From Pteria penguin (lineage: Eukaryota; Mollusca; Bivalvia; Pterioida; Pteriidae), in NCBI GenBank assembly GCA_035048485.1, contig CM068583.1, positions 63,174,306 to 63,238,305 of the forward strand: 64,000 nt of DNA, in the 5' to 3' direction. Made by a program: the position numbers and the translations under genes. The notes beneath the pieces were generated by a model. That model searched no databases, had not been told where the DNA came from, and saw only the letters and a program-made list of their open reading frames with translations. Of this stretch, positions 9,553 to 20,464 are shown piece by piece. Within the stretch, counting starts at the first letter, position 1; the number at the start of each line of letters is the position of its first letter.

Positions 9553-11629
9553 GATCAGGTGCCCGGGGAGAGTGAGCATCTCCTGCTTGCTAACAACACC
9601 CGTCACCTATACCCAGTAGAAAGAGTCAAATCGTGTAAATTCCATATGTACTTATATATGGAAAAGTCAAGTAGGTAACCTCCTAGTATAGAAGGTGTCA
9701 AATCTGTGTAAAATGATCGAAATCGGTCTCAGTCCAGAATATCATTTAAAAGTCTGGATAACGAGATATCATATGGAATAATAAGAGTCTCGTAACGACT
9801 GTAGAACTTCCTCAGAGACGTTGCTAGTCTAGCACATGTATAACCCTGGTTGAGCAGCTGAACTGAAAGTTGCCTAGCCCTCAGAACAAAGTCATTGTAA
9901 TTTGAACATGCTCTGGAATAACTGACATATAAATACGCCGTATGCGGGCGATGATGGAATGTTGCTACTTATGAAAGGAAAATTTTTACTGGTAAATGCG
10001 TTTTGAATATTTTCCGCTAATCTGTCTTTTAATTTCTGATGAGGGTTCGTTGTGTAAAGAGTCGAAAAGTCAAAAGACTTGATGGAGTGAATTTTAGATT
10101 TTAGATGTTCTAACAACTCTTTTAAATTTTTAAGGATCCACATTTGGTTAATTCCACTTCTGGAATATACTTTTTCGCAATATTTATGAAGGCCAGATTT
10201 AATTTCTGATAATATTTTTGTGAGTAACATAGATACAGATTTTGTGGAACACTTCGAGGAACCAGCGATAAAGCGTTGTTTATAAGGATTTTTGTGCATT
10301 TTTGGAATGCAGTACAAATAAGGAAGTTCTAAATTTAATTTATTTGTGTCAATACCAAACATATTGAGAACAGATTTATGATTCTCAAGTACTTCCGAAA
10401 CCGTAAAGTTCGCGAGAGTATAAGTAGGATTTCCTGGAGCTGAATTTAATCCTAATTCTTTCACTAGGCTGTCAAAGTAATATTCCTTACAATTAAATGT
10501 ATAATTATTAGATGATTGATTTATCTGCTGGTGTAATGATATAATGTTCTTGGAGGAAGGTAAGTTCTCTGACAACATCAGGATCTTTAAAAATAGATTG
10601 TAATCTGGTGTTTACAGAGCCTTGTAATTTTTTAATTTTTGATCTCAGCAGTACTTCAATAGATTTTATCCATTCCGAAAGAGTGTCGACCTGTACTTCC
10701 TTTCTTTTTGCCCATCGTGTGGCATATTCCTCGCAGCAGTTCATAATATTCTCAAAATGTTGAGTCCATGTGAATGATCTCGGTTCTCTGTATTTTGGAC
10801 CTTTAAGTAAAAGTTGTTTTTTTTTTAATTTAGTGTTTTTAACAATATCAAGATCACCAGTAATGACATGGCCACAAGGAGAATATACAAAATTAGATGA
10901 GGAACATACACACGATTGAGGATGGCATGCAGAGTTGCTAAGATCAGGACACTGTAGAAACCCTTTGTAATTATAAATTTTGGATGCAACTGATGATGTG
11001 TAGCTATTGGAAATACATGGCGGATCTTTGTTTTTGAAATATGGAGGTATTTTTTCTAAAACAGACATGATTTAAAATTTGGCCAAAATTTAAATAATCA
11101 AAGCCTTTATTTGCAAATTTAATTTTGATGAAAGGGCGATTAGATTTTTCCATAGATATATCTGACTTGACGGGCTGAAAAAGTCTAGCGGTCGATATGT
11201 CCATAATAATGCTATCTAGTCTATATTCTGCAAAGCTTATATCAGTATATATACGGTGTCTGGACGATACGTACAACTCGTGTTATTTTCTGAGTGAAAT
11301 AGAATAAGGTTTTGTACGGATGTGATGAAGGCCCAAAGGTTTATCTATAAATGACAAAAGAGCATCAAAGGAAATATTATGCATTTCAGGTTTGTTGTAT
11401 TTGCGTGTACCATGACTTCGATGCCTCCTCTGGCTTTTGTTAGTACTTTAACTGATTGACACGCAGGACTAGTTAGATTACCAATACTACTAATATTGTC
11501 ATTGCATTCATAGGGCGAAGCAATGCCGACACGTCTTATCCAGTACTCTTCTCTTTTCCGACGAAAAGGAGTGCTCAAAATGGCATTGTTCGTGGGCTGA
11601 TATATTTTTTCTATAATTCTAATTTTCAT
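9553..11629 (-). pseudogene. PLE-A element, near full length, RT core deleted
   Basis: Minus-strand order: 11629-11345 encodes the tail of an endonuclease-like module (REEYWIRRVGIASPYECND); 11276-11004 a linker (IKIKFANKGFDYLNFGQIL); 11068-10508 a Cys-rich segment (PPYFKNKDPP, CHPQSCVCSS, PCGHVITGDLDIV) and helical region; 10578-9892 the RT fingers/palm start (PYLYCIPKMHK, SFDFSTLYTT). The sequence then jumps from TSKN straight to FPFISSNIPSSP, deleting RT motifs B and C. The C-terminal tail and 3' untranslated region run to 9553. The N-terminal position of the endonuclease remnant resembles permuted-domain (Naiad-type) PLEs; the GIY-YIG core itself is not seen. Confidence 0.75.
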
Positions 11630-11806
11630 TTAGAGAATAGAGTGGTCAGGCTGCTTGAAGTGGCGATAGAGTAACCGGTTTCCGCCACAATTTATTTTGG
11701 ACTTGTGACCTGATACTCTTGTACGGAGTTGTGGAATGCTAGGAATTCCGGGTGAGTGAGGGGTTGGGATTGCACCCTCCCACTGACCTCCTGAATCACA
11801 TATCAC
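11630..11806. other. no feature seen
   Basis: Short spacer between the PLE-A copy and the THAP remnant; no motif recognised. Confidence 0.3.
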
Positions 11807-12320
11807 TTATATTCTAGTTTCCTCATCTACATCCATTGTATCTACATGGGTATCTGATTCTGTCTGATTACTGTCTTGTTCCTCCTGATCATTATCTCGG
11901 TATATTCTTATATAAAAAGGTGATAATACAATAATTCTTGATATTTCCCTCTTCTGATTTTCTTTGGAGCTGATGTTTGACATTTTCTCATCCGGGCTTA
12001 AAATTTCCAAATAAGGGTTATTTGCTCCTAAACTACTTGGAGGACCAGGTGAATCAAATGCGTTTGCTGGTCGACATTGGACAGAAGGTTTTGCACCGGG
12101 AATTAACAATACTTTCTTTTGTTTTGCCCCGCTTTGTTGCATTTCAAAGCGAAGAGTAAACTTTCCGGTGTAAAATGAACAGAACATAAGGCCGAATATT
12201 TTGTAGGACCATCCCATTTTGCTCGTTTTGCTTTAACAAACTGAATCCACTGGGTGAAAACTGTGCATTGACACGCCATTGGTGTTCCCGCAATTAGCAG
12301 CAACACAACAAACACCCCTC
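11807..12320 (-). pseudogene. THAP-type zinc-finger protein, 5' part, two frameshifts
   Basis: Minus strand from about 12317: CCVAANCGNTNGVSMHSF in one frame, then QWIQFVKAKRAKW and SALCSVHFTPE in a second, then KVLLIPGAKPSV in a third. Joined, these give the C2CH ligands (C..C in CCVAANC; C and H in CSVHF), the conserved W, and an AVPTI-like box (GAKPSV). That is a THAP DNA-binding domain. The last frame continues to a TAG-proximal acidic tail ending at 11807. Two frameshifts within about 80 codons argue for a pseudogene or decayed transposon gene rather than a working one. Confidence 0.65.
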
Positions 12321-12654
12321 CTCCGACCCGCCCTTGTTTTCACTAGGCGGTTTTTTTCTCTTCAATATTATTAAAGAACTCTGCTCTTTGGTCACTTCTA
12401 TACTAAAGTCCAGCACTGTATACAAAACATGACGTCAGCATCTTTTCGTCCTAGAATCTGGCGTTTCTGTATATTTACCAGGTGTGGCTCGACAGCACGC
12501 AATAGCTTATCACATCTCGTTATCTACAACTGACATGAACTTCGGGTTGTCGGCAATATATTTGTATAAATATGCATCAATTGAGTTGGAACAATTAGAT
12601 TATGAAAATTGGGTTAAAATGACACTAATAAATCTACTGGAAATCCCACTTACA

Positions 12655-13640
12655 CTCACTTACACTGAATCTAAATATAAGTACTCTGAAGATGACATCT
12701 AAAACACGCTGCACTTTCTGATTGACAATATATATGTTGTGTTCGGTGACCAGGTCTTCCAACCAACCATCGGAATCCCTATGAGGACTAACTGTGCTCC
12801 TTTGCTGGCAGATTTGTTCCTTTCGTCGTACGAAATTGACTTCATCCAAAATCAAATGTCAAAATAATAAGCAATTGGCCTTGTCCTTTAATTTTACATT
12901 CAGACATATTGATGATGTACTATCTATAAGTAGCAAACACTTTGATACATACGTGCATACAATATATCCAAAGGAACTTTAAATTAAGGACACTGCAATA
13001 TCCAATTCATGTGCATCATATTTAGATCTACTTATTGATGTCGACCGAGATTGTAAACTTAATACTTCAATTTATGACAAACGTGATATCTTTAGTTTCC
13101 CCATTGTTAACTTTCCATATACTAGTAGCAACATTCCTTTATCACCTGCGTACGGTGTTAATGTATTCCAATTGATTCGAAAGGCGCAAGCGTCATCAGA
13201 GTATTGCTCTTTTATTTATCGAAGCCAATTACTAGGTAGGAGAAAAGTTACTCAAACAAGGATATGAGATATCACGACTTATGTCAATATTCCGCAAATT
13301 TTACGGTCGTATCGTTGTCTGACATGTTGATTTCCTGATTTCACAGTAACTAAACCATCTGTATTACCTATACTTTACAGCAATATTCTTACTGCTTATA
13401 ACATATACCTATTTTGACTACGGCTGTGCCGTTTTCTGATTCTGTGACGGCGAATAATACTATTTCGCTTTTACTTACGGCATCAGGACGGGTGTGAGCG
13501 GTCGACAGGGAATGCTTACTCCTCCATGGCACCTAATCCCACCTCTGTTTTGACAGAGGTTTGTGATTGTTTATATTATATTTACATATGTATTGTCGTG
13601 TTCCTTCGACTTCGAGTTGTGGATTTCGGAACAATATCTT
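12655..13640 (+). pseudogene. PLE-C reverse transcriptase C-terminal half and 3' untranslated region
   Basis: Across shifting frames: LHFLIDNIYVVFGDQVFQPTIGIP followed by RTNCAPLLADLFL (motif B, M/R altered), HIDDVLSISS (motif C), IYPKEL, SSCASYLDLL-like, YDKRDI, NFPYTSSNIPLSPAYG, and GYEISRLMSIFRKFYGR. Many stops and frameshifts. The 3' untranslated part (13400-13640) matches 8085-8330 and holds the shared PLE 3' motif at about 13490-13545. Confidence 0.7.
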
Positions 13641-13930
13641 GGATTTGTACTTTGAAAAGGAGATAGATATGTCGTCTTCGAACATATTAGATTTCTTGGA
13701 ACAATACATCTTCAATGTATCTTATATTTTCCTTTTGAAAAGTAAGTACCTGTAATTTGACGACAATTGATTCCCAGACAGTACTCTGTATGTCGAGACT
13801 ATTACTCATCCCACCCTTATTTTTCATAAGAATGATTTCATGATTCAAGGATAAGTTATATCAATATCACCATAACATTATATTAATGAATATAAAATGC
13901 AGAAAGTACCTTCATTAACCATATGGTTCT

Positions 13931-13932
<2 letters not shown>

Positions 13933-13996
<64 letters not shown>

Positions 13997-14030
13997 TTTT
14001 TTGTTTTTTGTTTTTTGGTTTTTTTTTTGT
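13933..14030 (+). repeat. poly-T tract
   Basis: About 63 consecutive T residues followed by T-rich GTTTTTTG repeats. It may be the poly-A tail of a minus-strand retroposon or a slippage product. Confidence 0.95.
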
Positions 14031-14110
14031 TTACTAGAACAAAGTTATAACAAACATTAATGTATAATCTAGTTTTGCATTTTTTGAAAGAAGTTTAAAG
14101 GTGTGAAATC

Positions 14111-14402
14111 GAACCCTCATGAAGACCTACTATAGATCTCAGCTGACATGACATAAATCGGACCCTCATGAAGGCCTGCTATAGATTTCAGTTGACATGA
14201 CATAAATCGGACCCTCATGAAGACCTGCTATAGATTTCAGCTGATATGACATAAATCGGACCCTCATGAAGACCTACTATAGATTTCAGCTGACATGACA
14301 TAAATCGGGCCCTCATGAAGACCTACTATAGATTTCAGCTGACATGACATAAATCGGACCCTCATGAAGACCTACTATAGATTTCAGCTGACATGACATA
14401 AT
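14111..14402 (+). repeat. 49-bp tandem repeat, about six copies
   Basis: ACCCTCATGAAG recurs at 14113, 14162, 14211, 14260, 14309 and 14358, an exact 49-bp period. Units also share ATAGATTTCAGCTGACATGA. The array ends where the SINE inserted. Confidence 0.95.
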
Positions 14403-14409
14403 CCATAGA

Positions 14410-14687
14410 AGCCGGTGTGGCCTAGTGGATAAGGTGCTCGGCTCGTGATCGAGAGGTCGCGGGTTCGACTCCCGCCCGGGGCACACCGGTGTTCTGTCTT
14501 TCGGATGAGACAGTAAAAACCGAGGTCCCGTGTCACGGTAGGCGTGGCACGTAAAAGATCCCTCACTGCTTCGGGTGGGTCTGTTGCAAAGGTCTAAATT
14601 TGTATGCAATGCATCAGGCAGATGCCGTCACCATATACGTGAAATAATCGTGGAGTGACGTAAAACAATAATCAAACAAACAAACAA
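14410..14687 (+). mobile_element. tRNA-derived SINE, full length, with 14-bp target-site duplications
   Basis: The head is tRNA-like: A box TGGCCTAGTGGATAAGG, B box GGTTCGACTCC, and an anticodon-like stem-loop CTCGG-CTCGTGA-TCGAG (anticodon position CGT). The body contains CACGTAAAAGATCCC and GATGCCGTCACC. The tail is GACGTAAAACAATAATC followed by (CAAA)n. ACATAATCCATAGA flanks both sides (14396-14409 and 14688-14701), a clean target-site duplication. RNA polymerase III promoter boxes are intact. Confidence 0.9.
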
Positions 14688-14931
14688 ACATAATCCATAG
14701 ATACGGAAATGATCCGATTTGAACGCATGATGATATACATCCCACACACAAAGTAAAAAACGAAGAAGTACCGAAGGGTAAACCATATCTCATAATCCAT
14801 GGAATTATAGGGGACAATATCGTGTTTAGTGTCATATTCAGACAAATGCGAATGAATAGATATTGAAAGAATATGTTCAATTAAATGACGGACACTGTAA
14901 ATGGCGTTTACAATCAATTAGAATAATCCAC

Positions 14932-15205
14932 ATGATCTCACCTTTGTTTTAACAGGAATCCGAGATTGCTTTTTATGTGATATATCACAAAGATGCTACA
15001 GCTAGGAAGTCACCGACGGGGACTCGAACCCGCGACCTATGGCACCGAATCACCTAACTGTCATGCATTCGAACATCTAACCGTCTGTGCTACCCGAGTT
15101 CGGGTATATAAGTGAAATATAGGGTGCCTTGTTAGCTGTAGTATCTTTGTGCTTTATATGTTTGTCTAATATATCTTTATTTATACAGATATTTCTTCAG
15201 AGATC
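14932..15205 (-). repeat. tRNA-like domain inside a hairpin, with a PLE-C-like edge
   Basis: On the minus strand about 15098-15010 is tRNA-like: A-box-like GGGTAGCACAGACGGTTAGA and B box GGTTCGAGTCCCC. It is flanked by an imperfect inverted repeat: CACAAAGATGCTACAGCTAG (14986-15005) against CTAACAAGG/AGCTGTAGTATCTTTGTG (15127-15151). The left edge (14932-14985) resembles the PLE-C 3' untranslated region. The outer part (15110-15205) recurs inverted at 18275-18365. Probably a SINE or foldback repeat rather than a working tRNA gene. Confidence 0.6.
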
Positions 15206-16211
15206 TAAGGTCCAGAGTAGTCCCAAGTGTGTCACTGAATCTATTTGTGATAACACTATTACGCTATATATATGGAATAGATTTAAGAATATTATCAAAA
15301 ATTTGTATGGAAGTATATCAATATATCAATATAAAACGAAACTGCTGAATACTAATTCACGTCTTAAATACAAAGAATAAAGCCACCATAATGTTTACAG
15401 TGAGCATTGTCTTTATACAGAATTACGTGTACATTAAAATGGAATTTAAACCTAAGCACAAATGAAAGCTATAGCAATTATGTATCTTTGGTCAACTAAA
15501 AACAAACTATATTGTAGCATACGTAAGATATTTGAAATTAACAAACTTTTAACATTAACCAAATATGTACAAACGCGTTTACTATACATTGTATATCATT
15601 TACATAGTACATAAACAATCAAATTTTATCGATGTATAATTATTCTTCACAAAGTAATATTTTGATATTTAAAATCATGACAAATGTTAGTGTTTTGTGA
15701 AAACCAGCAGCTCTAGATAGATACATTGACAATGCTGTCCACTCATTCCCTCAAACACCAGACATTACACTTCAAAACAACACGTTCTCCAATCTTTGTC
15801 GTCAATACAGGCTAAGAATCTACACCTCTAAATATTGATTACATTGTGCAAAATGATTTAGGAATCGCGAATTTATATACTTATATTTGTTCCTTTAGCA
15901 TCAGTAGCAGATATGAGAGCAGATGTATATGCGTAAATCTAAATGACATAAATTTGGTAATATCGTATTTTTCATTCCATGTTGTAACTGTATAGCTGAA
16001 TACACTTACGGTTTAGGACCCTCAACCAAGTTTTAAGTTGGTACTGAAACTGCTGTTTGCTGAATATTTTACCTATGGTTGTGTTAATTATGTCTGTCAA
16101 TGGTTATGTTATGGTAATGTTATGTTATGCAACTAAATCAGATATTTTTATCGAGCTTGCTCTTAGTTATAGAAATCAAGTGTAATTCAAATTGAAATTC
16201 TAAAGGTTATC
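15206..16211. other. no gene seen
   Basis: AT-rich sequence with only short chance open frames. Confidence 0.5.
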
Positions 16212-16213
16212 TA

Positions 16214-17551
16214 CGAGGGATGTTCCGAAATTATTGTTACTTTGGGGATTTCTTTTTGATAGAAGTAATTGTGATCATTTTACTTTGCCGTCCTTCGAAG
16301 TACTCCCCCTCTGCATTTATGCATCGTTTCAACCGATCAATCCACTTTTGGAAACAGTTTTCGTACTCTTGAATTGGTATACTCATAAGATACTGGTGAA
16401 TGGCAAAGCCAATGGCATTTCTTGATTTATATTTTTTTTCCAGATAGGTGAAATTTTAGTTTGGGGAACAAGAAAAAGTCACAGGGGGCCAAGTCTGGTG
16501 AAAATGCAGGGTGGGGGAGGACAGTGACCTTTTCTGCCTTCAAAAACTCCGTTACAATACGCGCCTTGTGTGCTGGCGCATTGTCATGCAAGAGCCTGAG
16601 ATACTTCAAATCTGTATGTGGGCGGCGGCATTTGTAGACTTTCTTCAGTTTTCGAAGTACAACGTCTCTATAATACTTTGCTGTGACTGTTTTGCCTTTC
16701 GGAACAGGGATTTGCATGATTGGACCCTTGTTATCAAAGAATATGACATACAAAACCTTCCTCACGGTGCGTATTCTTTTAGCAATGCTAGGGCGCCTGG
16801 CGTTTTTGTTTGCCCAGATTCGATTAGAGCATTTTCTTTTGGGCTCTAAAAAATACACCCATGTTTCATCACCTGTGACCAAATTATCAAAAGCCTTTTT
16901 GCTGTATTTTGGGTATTTCTTCAATAAGGATTTGGCCTTGTCAACCCGGGACCTCTTTTGGTCGTCAGTTAGTAAATGGGGTATCCACCTGGCATTGATC
17001 TTGCCCAGCTTAAGATGTTTCTTTAAAATACAGTGAATACGTGCTAAAGACAAGCCTGTCATTTTAGCTAACTGCCTGACAGTGTACCTTGCATCTTTTT
17101 CAAGGATTTGCCGAATTCGTTCAATGTTATACTTTGTTGTTGTTGTTGCAGGGCGACCTGTGTGAGCAGCATCTTTCAGCTGCTTGTGTCCCGACTTAAA
17201 TCGAGCAACCCACCTACAAATAGTCATATATGACATTTGACCCTTCCCATAAATATCACACACCTCACGATGAATATCTACCGCCTTTAAGCCAAGTAGA
17301 GACCTACCTTTGATATAGGCCCTAATTTCAATTACGTTTTCAGTTCTCTTGCCAACCATATTTATATAGAGTGTAACGAGTACGCTACCAAAACAATGTA
17401 CACAGCACCAAGGTCAGTGTAATTGTGAGCGAGAAATTTACCTATACCACGCTTCAGATATCACGCTATCGCCATGAGGTAGTTTTAAGCTCATTTAACA
17501 CTATTTCCACGAGATATTGCGCAAGTAACAATAATTTCGGAACACCCCTCG
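16214..17551 (-). mobile_element. mariner-family transposon, complete, 1,338 bp
   Basis: The ends are 28-bp terminal inverted repeats differing at one base: CGAGGGATGTTCCGAAATTA at 16214 and CGAGGGGTGTTCCGAAATTA read inward from 17551. TA dinucleotides flank both ends (16212-16213 and 17552-17553), the standard mariner/Tc1 target duplication. A single transposase gene fills the element on the minus strand. Confidence 0.95.
16237..17359 (-). pseudogene. mariner DD34D transposase with one frameshift
   Basis: The 310-codon open part starts at the ATG at 17359. An N-terminal paired HTH region (to about residue 120) includes the RPATTTT linker and GLSLARIHCIL. The catalytic region has TGDETWVY (first Asp), LLHDNAPAHKA (second Asp) and SPDLAPCDFFLFP (third Asp), with 34 residues between the last two: the DD34D signature. 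At a run of A residues near 16430-16440 one extra base shifts the frame to an early stop. Correct-frame coding sequence continues to TAA at 16237-16239, ending inside the TIR. All three catalytic residues are upstream of the frameshift. Probably a young but inactive copy. Confidence 0.92.
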
Positions 17552-17553
17552 TA

Positions 17554-18094
17554 TATAAAACATGTGACTGTAAAAAAGGTTTGTCATGTATTTCCAAAAA
17601 CTAGAAATATTTCAGGCACCAGTGTGTCTCCTATATTTATATTTTTATTTATTCATTTATTAAAATACAAATTGTTGTTCTCGATATTGTGAAAAATTAT
17701 ATTTTCAAGTATATATCATGCCCTTATAATTTGATGGTATCATGTTGTATGTGACCTATTAAGAATGAGACATTTAAGAAGAATTTGTTTCCTCTATAAC
17801 GTACAAGATCATCCAAAAATATTTTGTCTCCTGTTTACAATCCATAGTCTGTCAACGTATCCATATCTGTGGTTTCAAGAACGAAAATGTTAAACCATTA
17901 ACACGAGAGTCTATTGATCTACAGAAATGGCATGAGGAAGAAATCACTGTTGAATCACAGATCTCAAGAACCAGTTATAACGTAATACATGGGAGAATAT
18001 GCATTGTCTCTGTATGAACTACATGATTAGGCAGGGAGGAAACTTTGTGCTTATTAAAATAATGAATATTAGAACATATATACGTGCTATAATT
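17554..18094. other. no gene seen
   Basis: AT-rich sequence between the mariner and the DR2 repeat; no motif recognised. Confidence 0.4.
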
Positions 18095-18245
18095 TTGTGC
18101 ACCAGATGTGCATTTCGACAATTAATTCCCTTCAGTGATGCTCATCGTCGAATGATCGGAATTTTAACAATATATAGATATTTGAAGAGCAGAGTTAATA
18201 CCAAAGTGGCCAAAAGGTGAGCCAAAGGATCAATCTAAGGACAGA
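18095..18245 (-). repeat. DR2 dispersed repeat with hammerhead-ribozyme-like core, degenerate
   Basis: On the minus strand it reads CACTGAAGG...TGTCGAAATGC...CATCTGGTGCA. This resembles the hammerhead layout CUGANGA - stem II - GAAA - short stem III. The first box is off by one base here (CTGAAGG). Related copies lie at 47478, 53855 and 54893. The tail shares TATATAGATATTTGAAGAGC and GTGGCC-AAAAGGTGAGCCAAAG with them. Confidence 0.5.
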
Positions 18246-18274
18246 GCAATGCATGACTGATATATATATATATA

Positions 18275-18365
18275 TCCGAAGAAATACCTGTAGAAATAAA
18301 GACAAATTAGACTAACATATAAAGCACAAAGACACTACAACTAACAAGGCACTCTATATTTCACT
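18275..18365 (-). repeat. inverted copy of the 15115-15205 repeat
   Basis: GAAGAAATACCTGTAGAAATAAAGACA... through AACAAGGCACTCTATATTTCACTTATA is the reverse complement of 15115-15205 with few changes. It lacks the tRNA-like part. Confidence 0.7.
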
Positions 18366-18439
18366 TATATTCGTTCCCCGACGAGGTTTTATATTGTAAC
18401 CCAATACAGACTTTTATTTTAGCGTTGCACGCTGACTAA

Positions 18440-18990
18440 CAGGGCGGTGGAAACTCGGGCCTTGTCCAAGCATTTTCAGAGGAGACAATTGCAAGATCCT
18501 GATTCTCGTCCACTTTGACTGTTAGTCGGGACTCCTATTAATAAAGGATCTGGGTTCGCGTACACACGGACAGAGCACGGTTTACTAATTTTGATATCGC
18601 CTTACATATTTTTGATAGCAACATATTATTCTATAAACGTATCAAGTATAAAAATTTTTCCTGTTGATCCTTGTACTCTATATGGAGATTTATTTATAAA
18701 TTTTCAAATGTTTGTCCCTGAATTGTGCTGCTTTTGCGGTGAATGGAAAGGTTACGCCCGTAAACCGGTTAACGGCACCAACCGAATGACGTTTGTTACT
18801 TCAATTGACCGTCCTTATTCGGTATCGTAACCGTATTACAATTGAATATTTCTGTATCATCGTTTTTCCGTGTATATTTTACTGTTATCATATGTTGCAT
18901 GTGCATTTCCTTGAAGATTTGTGTCATACAGCTTTGTCAGATGTCTTCTCTTCTCTCTTTTACCATAGTCATACTGATCTTGAGATAAAC
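18440..18990 (+). repeat. DR1 dispersed repeat (PLE-D-type 3' region)
   Basis: It begins with the sequence that follows PLE-D coding remnants (AGGGCGGTGGAAACTC, TGTTAGTCGGGACTCC, CGGACAGAGCACGGTTTACT). It passes through GTAAACCGGTTAACGGCACC and TTCAATTGACCGTCC, and ends with GTGTCATACAGCTTTGTCAG. The same order is seen at 24140-24640 (minus), 27120-27720 and 35770-36420. Non-coding. Confidence 0.75.
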
Positions 18991-19334
18991 ACCTGTCATA
19001 ATGTTACTAGTTTGAGCCACGAGATTTGGTAAGTAATATAGAGTATCTTCAGTTGTTGTCTTTGCCATATTCATATTGATCTATCGAGTGCGAATTTAAT
19101 GGAAACTAGGGGATTTAGTGCGTTGTGTATCAATGTGTGGAAATAAAAGATCTAATAGCCTGGCATTCTTAGGTATTTCTCGGAATTTTCTAAAGTGGCA
19201 TCTATTGTTATATTTCAGACGGCAAAATGAGATGATACCACTTTCAAACTAGATGATAAAATCGTAGTTTTTATCTCTTGGAATCTTAATTATATCTTGT
19301 TTTTAGCGCTGTTTGGAAGTGATAATTAGCAAAA

Positions 19335-19428
19335 CTAAATTTCTATGCAATGCATCAAGCAGATGTTTTCACCATTTATGTGAAATAATTGTGGGGTGAC
19401 GTAAAACAATATTCAATCAATCAATCAT
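19335..19428 (+). mobile_element. SINE 3' fragment
   Basis: It matches the 3' third of the SINE at 14410: TGCAATGCATCAAGCAGATG, GTGAAATAATTGTGG, GTGACGTAAAACAAT. The tail is (CAAT)n. The tRNA-like head is absent. Confidence 0.85.
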
Positions 19429-20464
19429 AAGATATATGAAACAATAAAGATATATTTTATATAAACAATGCATACTTAACTTAAAAATACGTCATGTATG
19501 TATGTCAGCGTCTTTTCAGAGTTTAACATCGAAGGGATTGTTTGTTATATCTGTATCTACCTCCATTGTAAATGGTGACTTAATCTGAACCTAATGGTAT
19601 CAACATCATAAGAAGTCCTTGGAGCATCAATACTTTTCTTTAATCTGTTTACTAACCTTGATGGAACCAAACCTGCATTACATTTCAGTATTGTTGTGAC
19701 GTTGTGTATGTATATACTTTTTGCTATGCATAAAAGTGGCATAATTATACTTTTTTATGGTTGTCTAACATCTGAGACTACTAGCGTGTGACACCAGAAT
19801 AATAATATTTGAATTCGAGATAAATTTACAAGTCTGCTTAAAATCACAGTACATAAACTGTTTTCAACATTACACTGTTTTTACAATATATATGGAAAAT
19901 ATTCTCCACAGATGTCAACATGTGACCCAAACTACTTCCGAACTACAAATATGCAGTGATATTTTCTAATGACATTAATGACTATCGATATGTTGAATTG
20001 AATCAAGGTTGGAAAAGTGCTAATAAATGTTTGTTGTGAAGATATAATACATTTTCATCCACTACAGCTCTGCAAACAATATTTGGATCAATATCAACTG
20101 CACGAAGCATAGCGCTAATGAAGCCTTTTAAATTTCTATGATTTGATTGTGAAGACATTTGGTATCAGGGTTTTACGTTACTTTCTGTTTTCTTTTTCAC
20201 TGTGATGTGCGTTAGGTATGGTGTGGATCAACTGAATTATATTTGAACATTATAATGTTCGCTTTGAGGTCTTAAAACTTGTTTTACTTATTTCGTTGGA
20301 AAATTCCCATATGCTATTACGATGCCTTTTCATTGATATACTGCTCATTAGATATTTGTAAAGTAATAGAAATAAACAACGAAGAAGTACAGATCAGTTA
20401 TCCAGTGTCAAAAGAGGAGCCAAATTATTTAATGGTCCCATACAAACCATTGCGAACCCTAAAA
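19429..20464. other. no gene recognised
   Basis: Open frames of about 60 codons near 19557-19742 (minus) and 20279-20467 (plus) have protein-like composition but no motif I recognise. They may be relics of another transposon. Confidence 0.35.

Noticed and set aside
9553..9678. C-terminal extension of the PLE RT open frame
   Set aside because: It is the 3' untranslated region of an opposite-strand PLE read in the wrong direction.
15010..15098. Functional tRNA gene on the minus strand
   Set aside because: A- and B-box-like segments are present, but the anticodon arm region is too long and does not fold; the locus looks like a dispersed repeat.
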